Shown here one piece after another: positions 1 through 5,428 of a DNA stretch of 5,870 nt (its first letter is position 1; each line of letters starts with the position of its first letter). The translations under genes and the position numbers were made by a program. A model generated the notes under the pieces. It saw only the letters and a list, made by a program, of their open reading frames with translations, did no database searches and had not been told where the DNA came from. Source of the DNA: Oscillospiraceae bacterium UBA3851 (GTDB lineage: Bacteria; Bacillota; Clostridia; Oscillospirales; Oscillospiraceae); assembly GCA_002392625.1 (NCBI GenBank), contig DGHJ01000019.1:1962-7831 (forward strand), written 5' to 3'.

Positions 1-76
1 AATAGCTGAAAGACACCCCTGATGGGTTTCTTTCAGACTATCTTCCTTTCCGAGAACCAACGCTTTACAGACTTTT

Positions 77-131
77 TTGACAGTCTGAGAGTGAATGCCC
101 CCGGCTCAGCCGGGGGCATTCACTCTGTCAA
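77..131. terminator. Long G+C-rich hairpin, possible transcript end
   Basis: Positions 88-106 and 108-126 are exact inverted copies (core AATGCCCCCGGCT), which gives a stem of about 18 bp with a 3-nt loop. TTGAC at 77-81 and GTCAA at 127-131 can pair as well, with a six-base bulge on the left side. A second small stem (CAGACT 68-73 with AGTCTG 82-87) would compete with this closing helix. The strength suggests a terminator, but the six T at 73-78 lie before the stem on the plus strand and neither strand has T after it. Which strand it serves is unclear. Confidence 0.45.
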
Positions 132-172
132 CAAAGGTTATATGAAGAAAGGCAAAGACATGCACGGGGGAT

Positions 173-199
173 CGTGAAGGGGGATGGCCCCCCTTCACG
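173..199. repeat. Hairpin of 11 bp downstream of the lipoprotein gene
   Basis: CGTGAAGGGGG (173-183) and CCCCCTTCACG (189-199) are exact inverted copies around the loop ATGGC. It adjoins repeat copy C. In the minus direction it follows the lipoprotein stop by 40 bp and could end that transcript, but no T run follows it on either strand. Confidence 0.5.
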
Positions 200-254
200 A
201 GAACACAGAGAACCGGCCCTGTGTTCCTGTGTTCCTTCCTAGAAGCCTGTGTTC
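199..254. repeat. Partial palindromic repeat, copy C, with short CCTGTGTTC repeats
   Basis: Starting GAGAACACAGAGAACCGGCC, this matches the right arm of copies A and B, but the left arm and loop are missing. CCTGTGTTC occurs at 218-226, again at 226-234 and at 246-254; the last lies inside the end of the lipoprotein gene. A short stem (201-208 with 219-226) remains possible. It appears to be a truncated or rearranged copy of the same family. Confidence 0.65.
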
Positions 255-841
255 GCCAGAATCTCAGGGAAATACTGCTCCACGTAGTTCGGCCAGTCGT
301 CTATGATTCTTTTTGCATCTTCTTCAATTCCATCCCAATTGCATTCTGGATTATATCCGCCAATAAATACCAATGTGTTTCCCGAATCATTATAAGCGAA
401 CAAATTATACCACATAGGGAATGCTTTACACCCATTTTTGAGCTCATCTTCACGCCCTAATGCCAACCTATAGTTTTCAAGGAAACAATATCCATTTAAG
501 TCCGGTATCCCAATATCTCTAAGATCCATCTCATTCAGGCAATACGCTTTGGCCTCCTGATAGACGAGCGGTGCGTAACGAAGAATAATAATGGACTTTT
601 CATCACACCCAATATCCCATTTGTGCTTGAATGTCGCTATATAGTGATAATCCTCCGCAATAGGAGAATAATGTGTGATGAAATCACCTGAGGGCAAAAT
701 GCAATGGTTAATTTCTAAATAACCTTCTGAAAACCTGTATTCTGTCATTCCGGTTTTCTCAATGATGTAGCCCTTTCCGGCACAAGACGGAAGGAGTAGC
801 AGGATCAATATGAGACAGAATAAGACGCTCACCTTTTTCAT
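239..841 (-). CDS. Small lipoprotein, function unknown
   Basis: A 200-residue protein with a textbook lipoprotein signal: MKKVSVLF, a hydrophobic core LILILLLL and the lipobox LPSC, with Cys20 as the predicted lipid-modified residue after cleavage by signal peptidase II. It should be anchored on the outer face of the cell membrane. The mature part is rich in aromatic residues and has five further cysteines (in NHC, DIGCDEK, KAYCLNE, NGYCFLE and KNGCKAF) plus one in NPECNWDG; I recognise no domain. The start is firm: AAGGAGG at 849-855 lies seven bases before the ATG. It is visibly richer in A+T than the kinase and the right-hand cluster, and it is boxed in by palindromic repeats on both sides, which suggests acquired or accessory DNA. 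The last residues, ANTGF, are encoded by a GAACACAGG sequence that matches the repeat family just past the stop. Confidence 0.85.
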   Translation of the reverse strand: MKKVSVLFCLILILLLLPSCAGKGYIIEKTGMTEYRFSEGYLEINHCILPSGDFITHYSPIAEDYHYIATFKHKWDIGCDEKSIIILRYAPLVYQEAKAYCLNEMDLRDIGIPDLNGYCFLENYRLALGREDELKNGCKAFPMWYNLFAYNDSGNTLVFIGGYNPECNWDGIEEDAKRIIDDWPNYVEQYFPEILANTGF

Positions 842-860
842 TTCTAATCCTCCTTATACC

Positions 861-970
861 CCCAAGGAACACAGGGTGCCCAAGGAACACAGGGGACGGT
901 TCTGTGTGTTCAGCTTTTATCCGCCTCGTTGGGGAGAACACAGAGAACCATCCCCTGTGTTCCTTCGATG
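861..970. repeat. Palindromic repeat element, copy A, with an adjoining 16-bp direct repeat
   Basis: Positions 882-911 and 936-965 are near-perfect inverted copies (30 bp, two mismatches) around a 24-nt loop, AGCTTTTATCCGCCTC being its first part. The loop as well as the arms is shared with copy B. At its left side the 16-bp sequence CCCAAGGAACACAGGG occurs twice, at 861-876 and 879-894, so the element has an extra half-arm there. The element lies directly upstream of the lipoprotein gene, six bases beyond its ribosome binding site (849-855), and so would be in the leader of any transcript starting further upstream. Confidence 0.8.
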
Positions 971-1014
971 TATGTTCCTTGAACTTTTAATAGTTCGTCT
1001 GTGTTCGCTTTCAG

Positions 1015-1152
1015 TCAAATCGTGAAGTGGATTATTTCGGAAACAACATCAGAAGAATACATAATCAAATAGCAATCCCCATCTTCAAAAAAGTGATATG
1101 AGAATTTTGGATATCCGCTCCAACTATGGAAACTGGAACACAGGGAACGGTT
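1015..1152 (-). pseudogene. Possible gene remnant (C-terminal fragment) between the two palindromic repeats
   Basis: On the minus strand a frame is open for 45 codons and stops with TGA at 1015-1017. The last 39 codons lie outside the repeat and read like a real protein tail, for example GYPKFSYHFFEDGDCYLIMY followed by SSDVVSEIIHFTI. There is no start codon with a ribosome binding site; the frame enters copy B and meets TAG at 1153-1155. The simplest reading is the 3' end of a gene whose front part was lost or cut off when the repeat arrived. I do not recognise the family. A short open frame can also arise by chance, so confidence is low. Confidence 0.35.
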
Positions 1153-1216
1153 CTATGTGTTCAGCTTTTATCCGCCTCATTGGGGAGAACACAGAGAACC
1201 GTCCCCGTGCTCGATG
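1135..1216. repeat. Palindromic repeat element, copy B (after the kinase gene)
   Basis: Arms at 1135-1162 (GGAACACAGGGAACGG start) and about 1187-1212 (ending CCGTCCCCGTGCTC) pair imperfectly around a 24-nt loop. Over the first 71 bases it differs from copy A at only four places, all A/G changes, and both copies end in TCGATG. Seven bases separate it from the kinase stop codon at 1224-1226, so it may shape the 3' end of the kinase transcript. No transposase is nearby; it looks like a non-autonomous REP- or MITE-like element. Confidence 0.78.
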
Positions 1217-1223
1217 TTGGAAA

Positions 1224-4200
1224 TCAGTAAGCCGGTATATTGATTACCTTCTTGAAAGTCGTCTTATCATCCGAGCTGTAGACCTTGCCGTTCAGCGTGA
1301 TGGTGGTATCCGTTGCCCCAAGGCCCGTTACCTTGACCCAGCCGGAGGATTTGCTCGCCGATACGGAACGGCTTGTCGTAGTGTAGTTCATTTTTGTATT
1401 GTCACAAATGGTTATTTCGCCGGTCGATGCGCTGCCGCATTTTACCTCGAATTTCTGCGTATATCCGTAATAGCAGCCCGCATCCTTCGTATTCGTGCAG
1501 GTGACCCTGAATTCCACGCTGTCCGCCGTCCTGTTTCTGGTCTCGATGACGCAGCTGTAATGCACGCCGGTGGACCCGGACTTGATCCACAGGTTGCCGC
1601 TGGCGGTTGCATTCTCATGATCTGTGGGCGTATACGTGAATACGATGGTCTTGGCAGAAGTGGAATCCCATGCTACCGTCTGCGCTGCAGGCGTAACATA
1701 TCCGGTTATATCGGGGGCATAGATCGTATTCGTTGTTCCGACATCGTACGTCGCTGAAGACGATCCGAGATTCGTTCCGTTGGAAGAAACGTACTGAATA
1801 CTATATGTGGCAGTGGCCCAAACCGTGACCGTGCAGGTCGCCGTCCTGCCGCCGTCGGCGGTCTTGACGGTAATCGTTGCCGTACCGACGGACTTGGCCG
1901 TCACGGTGCCGCTGCTGTCGACGGTGGCGACAGACGTATTACTCGACGACCAGCTGACGGATTGATCCGAAGCATTTGACGGGGAGACGGTGGCTGTCAG
2001 CGTGGCAGTCGTTCCTGCCTCAAGGGACAGTGTGCTGCTGCTGAGCGTCACGCCGGTTACGGAAACCGTGTCTGCTGTGACCGTTACCTTGCAGGTCGCC
2101 GTCTTGCCGCCGTCGGCGGTCTCGACGGTGATCGTCGCCGTACCGGCAGACTTGGCCGTTACCTTGCCGCTGCTGTTGACAGTGGCGACAGACGTGTTGT
2201 CCGACGACCAGCTGACGGATTGATTCGAAGCATTTGTCGGGGAGACGGTGGCTGTCAGAATGGCGGTTTTCCCCTCCACAAGGGAAAGCGTGCTGCTGCT
2301 GAGCGTCACGCCGGTTACGGAAACCGTGTCTGCTGTGACCGTTACCTTGCAGGTCGCCGTCTTGCCGCCGTCGGCGGTCTCGACGGTGATCGTCGCTGTA
2401 CCGACGGACTTGGCCGTTATGGTGCCGCTGCTGTTGACCGTGGCGACAGACGTGTTGTCCGACGACCAGCTGACGGATTGATTCGAAGCATTTGTCGGAG
2501 AGACGGTTGCCGTCAGCGTGGCGGTTTTTCCTTCCACAAGGGAAAGCGTGCTGCTGCTGAGCGTCACGCCGGTTACGGAAACCGTATCCGCTGTGACCGT
2601 TACCTTGCAGGTCGCCGTCTTGCCGCCGTCGGCGGTCTTGACGGTGATCGTCGCCGTACCGGCAGACTTGGCCGTTACGGTGCCGCTGCTGTTGACCGTG
2701 GCGACAGACGTATTACTCGACGACCAGCTGACGGATTGATTCGAAGCACTTGTCGGAGAGACGGTTGCCGTCAGCGTGGCGGTTTTTCCTTCCGCAAGGG
2801 AAAGCGTGCTGCTGCTGAGCGTCACGCCGGTTACGGAAACCGTGTCCGTTGTAACCGTAACCTTGCAGGTCGCCGTCTTGCCGCCGTCGGCGGTCTTGAC
2901 GGTGATCGTCGCCGTACCGGCAGACTTGGCCGTCACATTGCCGTTGCTGTCAACTGTGGCAACAGACATATTGTCGGATGTCCAACTGACGGAAGTATCG
3001 CTTGCGTCTTCCGGATCGACGCTGGCCACGAGCTGTGCACTGGTGCCTTCCACAAGAGACAGCACCTTCTGATCTATGGAAACAGACTTTACTCGATTGT
3101 TTTCTTTTCCAAGACTGACTGTTACCGTCACCTTTGAGCCGGGCTTTAAACCAGTCTGGCCTTCAGGATCCTGGCGAATAACCAGATCCTCTTCAACGCT
3201 GTCGTTGCATTCCTCGTTGATTTCCGCAACAAAACCCAATGCTTCCAGAGCAGCAACTGCCTCAGCCTTTGTTTTCCCTGTAATATCAGGAACATTCCGA
3301 ACCTCTGTTTCTATCGTTGTTTGTCCTGATTCAGGCTTTTTATTCCCTTTCACCAGCAGGCTCAGGATCACGCCGACGCCTATCAGGGCTACCGCCGCTA
3401 CAGCAATGATGACAGGGAGACGCTTTTTCTTTCCCACGGCAGGAACAACCGCCGTGACGGTTGCCTCACACGCTGCGGTTTTCTCTCCGTCCACGGTCTT
3501 GACGGTGATGATGGCCGTGCCGGCTTCTTTTGCCGTTACATTTCCGTCTGCATCAACATCAGCAACGGATGGGTTGTCCGACGACCAAGATACAGACTGA
3601 TTCGCAGCATCCGGCGGCGTGACCGCTGCCGTCAAATGTACTGCTTCTCCTGTATGAAGAGACACGCTGTTCTGACTGAGCGAAACGCCGGTCACAGCGA
3701 CTTCATGGCGATCCGTGGCGCTTTCTTCGCTTTTGTGCAATTTTTCTTTACTCTTGACGAAGAAGCTTGGGGTATTGTCAGCATCGTCGTCATCATGCTG
3801 GGGTGAATCACCGTTTACCAGTTTTTCGGCAAACAGCAGCGTTGCGGGCGAAAGCGGCTTTCCGTTTTTGATATTTTCCAGATCGGAATACATCTCCGAC
3901 GCGTGCTGATACCTGTCATCGGGATCAAAGGCGGTGGCCCTGAGGACTACCTTTTTCAGATCCTCGCTTCCGTACGCCGGTTCGGGGATCTGTTCTCCGT
4001 CAAAGCGTCTCTTGCGGGCCTCGTCCTCATCGGACGCAGTAGGAACGGCGGGCGGAAGGGGCAGGAACGGCGACCGCCGTTTATTGAGCAGCCAGTAGAG
4101 CGTCAAGCCCAGGGAATAGATATCCGCCTTGGTGCCATACGGCTTATTGTTGTACACCTCCGGCGCCATATATTTATAGGTTCCGGTCTTGGTGCCGCTG

Positions 4201-4772
4201 GTGGTCCGCTCCGTCGTTTTGGCGATGCCGAAATCTCCGAGCTTATAGGTGCCGCCGTCGGAGACGAAGATGTTCTGCGGCTTTATATCCCTGTGAATGA
4301 TCTTCTTCTTTTCACAGTAATCCAGCATATTGCTGATGTCCTGGCCGATCTTGATGACCTGTTCATCGGGGATCACAAGCTCTTTGCCCAGAGCCTTGGT
4401 AAGCGGCGTCAAGAGCTCCATCTTGATGAAAATATCCCATCCCAGGCCGTCGTCATGCTGGATATATTTGACGTCATCGCAGTAGACCGCGTTTGCATGC
4501 CCCTTGATATCCGTCATCAGGGAATACTCCCTGACGATATCCCGAAGATACCCTTCAAAACGGGCCGTGATGCTAACATCGTCAAACCCGTCGTTTCTCA
4601 TCTCGTCGATGTCGTTTTTATTCTGTGGGATGGAAATGACTTTCAGCGCGGCCTTCTCTATGTGGCCGAAATTGTTTCTCTGAATCTCATAGACGGAGCC
4701 AAAGCCGCCATGGCCAATTGTGGAAACGATCTCCCATCCGGGGTAGATACTCCCGGCATCAAATGCAGACAT
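1224..4772 (-). CDS. Transmembrane Ser/Thr protein kinase with PASTA and six Big_2 Ig-like domains
   Basis: About 1182 residues, numbered from the ATG at 4772. Residues about 13-301 form a Hanks-type kinase with all key motifs: G-loop GHGGFGSV (20-27), ATP-binding K44 in AALKV, likely helix-C E82, catalytic HRDIKPQN with D162, DFG with D180, APE at 203-205, and a Thr-rich activation loop. It should be active. Residues about 358-441 are a Big_2 Ig-like domain. GKKKR then leads into one membrane helix (about 452-474), so the kinase and this first Ig-like domain lie inside. Outside are one PASTA domain (about 490-555, starting NVPDITGKTKAEA), five Big_2 domains (about 560-987), a MucBP-like domain (about 987-1049) and an unrecognised C-terminal domain (1050-1182) with five cysteines. 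PASTA kinases of Firmicutes usually sense cell-wall fragments and control growth or division; here the stalk and tip suggest binding of something further from the membrane. There is no sortase motif. No phosphatase gene is adjacent, unlike the usual prkC/stp pair, so I give no symbol. A palindromic repeat starts 7 bp past the stop. Confidence 0.93.
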   Translation of the reverse strand: MSAFDAGSIYPGWEIVSTIGHGGFGSVYEIQRNNFGHIEKAALKVISIPQNKNDIDEMRNDGFDDVSITARFEGYLRDIVREYSLMTDIKGHANAVYCDDVKYIQHDDGLGWDIFIKMELLTPLTKALGKELVIPDEQVIKIGQDISNMLDYCEKKKIIHRDIKPQNIFVSDGGTYKLGDFGIAKTTERTTSGTKTGTYKYMAPEVYNNKPYGTKADIYSLGLTLYWLLNKRRSPFLPLPPAVPTASDEDEARKRRFDGEQIPEPAYGSEDLKKVVLRATAFDPDDRYQHASEMYSDLENIKNGKPLSPATLLFAEKLVNGDSPQHDDDDADNTPSFFVKSKEKLHKSEESATDRHEVAVTGVSLSQNSVSLHTGEAVHLTAAVTPPDAANQSVSWSSDNPSVADVDADGNVTAKEAGTAIITVKTVDGEKTAACEATVTAVVPAVGKKKRLPVIIAVAAVALIGVGVILSLLVKGNKKPESGQTTIETEVRNVPDITGKTKAEAVAALEALGFVAEINEECNDSVEEDLVIRQDPEGQTGLKPGSKVTVTVSLGKENNRVKSVSIDQKVLSLVEGTSAQLVASVDPEDASDTSVSWTSDNMSVATVDSNGNVTAKSAGTATITVKTADGGKTATCKVTVTTDTVSVTGVTLSSSTLSLAEGKTATLTATVSPTSASNQSVSWSSSNTSVATVNSSGTVTAKSAGTATITVKTADGGKTATCKVTVTADTVSVTGVTLSSSTLSLVEGKTATLTATVSPTNASNQSVSWSSDNTSVATVNSSGTITAKSVGTATITVETADGGKTATCKVTVTADTVSVTGVTLSSSTLSLVEGKTAILTATVSPTNASNQSVSWSSDNTSVATVNSSGKVTAKSAGTATITVETADGGKTATCKVTVTADTVSVTGVTLSSSTLSLEAGTTATLTATVSPSNASDQSVSWSSSNTSVATVDSSGTVTAKSVGTATITVKTADGGRTATCTVTVWATATYSIQYVSSNGTNLGSSSATYDVGTTNTIYAPDITGYVTPAAQTVAWDSTSAKTIVFTYTPTDHENATASGNLWIKSGSTGVHYSCVIETRNRTADSVEFRVTCTNTKDAGCYYGYTQKFEVKCGSASTGEITICDNTKMNYTTTSRSVSASKSSGWVKVTGLGATDTTITLNGKVYSSDDKTTFKKVINIPAY
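1812..2843 (-). repeat. Four tandem 258-bp repeats coding for Big_2 domains of the kinase
   Basis: The motif SVTGVTLSSSTLSL recurs at exactly 86-residue spacing four times, giving four 258-bp units in frame. The same spacing is visible in DNA: GGATTGATTCGAAGCA recurs at about 2217, 2475 and 2733, with a one-base variant near 1959. Each unit runs TVSVTGVTLSSSTLSL, then the SWSS(D/S)NTSVATV core, then GTATITV and ending CKVTVTAD or a close variant. The unit at the C-terminal end is the most altered (EAG in place of VEG, CTVTVW at its end). A more diverged fifth Big_2 precedes them at about 2850-3095. Because units are whole multiples of three, gain or loss keeps the frame. Confidence 0.93.
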
Positions 4773-4784
4773 ACAGTTTAGATA

Positions 4785-4790
4785 CCTCCC
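4785..4790 (-). promoter_or_regulatory. Ribosome binding site that decides the kinase start
   Basis: The minus strand reads GGGAGG here, 12 bases before the ATG at 4772. Another in-frame ATG at 4793 lies upstream of this site and has only AAAACACTTGACAAT before it, with no Shine-Dalgarno match. The site therefore favours 4772 as the true start, seven codons shorter than the longest reading. The 12-base spacing is a little long, which keeps some doubt. Confidence 0.55.
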
Positions 4791-4841
4791 CATATTGTCA
4801 AGTGTTTTTCGTTTGGTTCAGAGCGTGCAGAGGGCGATCAT

Positions 4842-4878
4842 GCCGTGGAGGCGCTTCAAGCTGAAGCGCCTCCACGGC
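4842..4878. terminator. Perfect 17-bp hairpin between the small-gene cluster and the kinase gene
   Basis: Positions 4842-4858 and 4862-4878 are exact reverse complements around the 3-nt loop AGC. The G+C-rich stem should be very stable. It lies just after the stop codon of the 96-residue gene and 70 bp before the kinase start, where a transcript end is expected. However, in the minus direction the stem is followed by ATGATCGCC and not by a T run; the only T run (six T at 4889-4894) follows the stem on the plus strand. So it is either an atypical or factor-assisted terminator for the minus-strand cluster, a bidirectional element, or an RNA-stabilising 3' hairpin. Confidence 0.6.
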
Positions 4879-4892
4879 GTATTCTCCGTTTT

Positions 4893-5183
4893 TTACTTTT
4901 TCCGGCCCAGCAGATAGCCGATCAGCGAGGCGACGAGCGCCACGCCGGACACGCAGGCCGCGATGAGCAGCAGGCCCTGGCGGTGCTCCTTGGCGGTGGT
5001 TTTGACCTTGTCGCCGGCGCAGCGAACCATCTGTCCGCCCTTTTCCTTCGCGAACGACGCTGCATGGCCGGCGGCGCGGCCCAGCAGATCGGCAGTGGTT
5101 GTGGCCGTAGTGCGTACAAGGGCCAGTGCGCCTTTGCCCAGCTTCCTGCCCAGTTCCAGCAGAGTCTCCTTGATCCGTTCCAT
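4893..5183 (-). CDS. Small helical protein with C-terminal membrane anchor, function unknown
   Basis: A 96-residue protein in two parts. Residues 1-70 are rich in Ala, Lys, Thr and Arg and look like long amphipathic helix (ERIKETLLELGRKLGKGALA, later FAKEKGGQMV and DKVKTTAKEH). Residues 71-92 are one hydrophobic helix (LLLIAACVSGVALVASLIGY), followed by the basic end LLGRKK. This layout recalls the YtxH and ElaB/DUF883 style of small envelope or stress proteins, but I see no diagnostic motif, so no family is assigned. The start is well supported: GGAGG lies six bases before the ATG, in the sequence TAAGGAGG, which also contains the stop codon of the preceding gene. It is the last gene of the cluster; a long perfect hairpin lies 15 bp past its stop. 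Confidence 0.72.
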   Translation of the reverse strand: MERIKETLLELGRKLGKGALALVRTTATTTADLLGRAAGHAASFAKEKGGQMVRCAGDKVKTTAKEHRQGLLLIAACVSGVALVASLIGYLLGRKK

Positions 5184-5189
5184 AAAGCG

Positions 5190-5197
5190 CCTCCTTA
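5190..5197 (-). promoter_or_regulatory. Ribosome binding site overlapping the upstream stop codon
   Basis: On the minus strand this reads TAAGGAGG. The TAA ends the 71-residue membrane protein gene, and AAGGAGG is the Shine-Dalgarno sequence of the 96-residue gene starting at 5183. Such overlap usually means that a ribosome ending on the first gene helps start the second, so the two are expected to be made in linked amounts. The overlap is seen directly; coupling is inference. Confidence 0.7.
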
Positions 5198-5410
5198 CAC
5201 CTTGTATTCGTAGGACGGGGTGTCCGTCTCGTACTTCTTGGACAGCGGATCGCGCCGCGGCATCTTGTCGTAGTGCTTCACCAGGAGCGGCTCCACGACG
5301 CGGAACAGCAGCTTGCCGTCCAGGTCGAAGAAGAACACGGCGAACAGCGCGGCATAGAGACCGCCGCAGATCAGCAGCAGCTTGCCCAGAAACTTGAAAA
5401 CCTTACCCAT
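5195..5410 (-). CDS. Small single-pass membrane protein, function unknown
   Basis: A 71-residue protein I do not recognise. It starts MGKVFKFLGK, followed by one clear hydrophobic helix at about residues 8-28 (LLLICGGLYAALFAVFFF). The remaining 43 residues are hydrophilic and mixed in charge, ending YETDTPSYEYKV. Two lysines before the helix suggest that the N-terminus is inside, which would put the tail outside; this is weak because the tail is also basic (KHYDKMPRR). The start is supported by AGGAGG at 5421-5426, ten bases before the ATG. The gene begins 18 bp after the dehydratase-like gene and its ribosome binding site sits in that gap, so co-transcription is very likely. Its presence behind a cytosolic radical-enzyme type gene may mean a membrane-linked accessory role, but that is only inference from position. 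Confidence 0.72.
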   Translation of the reverse strand: MGKVFKFLGKLLLICGGLYAALFAVFFFDLDGKLLFRVVEPLLVKHYDKMPRRDPLSKKYETDTPSYEYKV

Positions 5411-5428
5411 TTCTCGTTATCCTCCTTC

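Larger units (their letters stand above)
1..238. other. Gene-free left end
   Basis: I see no credible coding sequence here on either strand. The stretch holds four structured parts in a row: a hairpin at 6-36 (CTGAAAGA pairing with TCTTTCAG, plus an inner ACCC/GGGT stem), the long hairpin at 77-131, the 11-bp hairpin at 173-199 and repeat copy C from 199. The first hairpin, with its GGGTTTCTTTC right arm, might be the end of a plus-strand gene lying left of the window, but that gene is not visible. Confidence 0.6.

Noticed and set aside
987..1018. Possible promoter for the lipoprotein gene: TTGACT (1013-1018) and TATTAA (987-992) on the minus strand
   Set aside because: The spacing is 20 bases, too long for a usual sigma-A promoter, and the -35 is imperfect. 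Kept only as a note.
1098..1757. Plus-strand open frame of 219 codons over repeat copy B and the kinase C-terminus
   Set aside because: It reads through the palindromic repeat and then the antisense of the kinase gene; the product has no protein-like pattern.
1990..3072. Four similar plus-strand open frames with MAV(S/F) starts and LLLSVTPVTETV motifs
   Set aside because: They repeat at the 258-bp period because they are the antisense of the coding repeats, and each ends at the same place in the unit. No independent support.
1812..3095. Regular repeats considered as a CRISPR array
   Set aside because: The period is 258 bp, the whole unit is conserved, and it encodes protein domains in frame. 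There are no short repeats with unique spacers.
2220..3137. Long plus-strand open frame of 305 codons opposite the kinase repeats
   Set aside because: It is a repetitive Arg/Gly-rich shadow of the tandem Big_2 repeats, has no ribosome binding site, and lies wholly inside a clear minus-strand gene.
3903..4781. Plus-strand open frame of 292 codons opposite the kinase domain
   Set aside because: Antisense of a catalytic domain whose motifs are all intact on the minus strand; no ribosome binding site or recognisable protein features.
4796..4801. TTGACA just before the upstream kinase ATG, as a -35 box
   Set aside because: No -10 sequence lies at 16-18 bases; the only TATA-like match is 11 bases away and would fall within the ribosome binding region.
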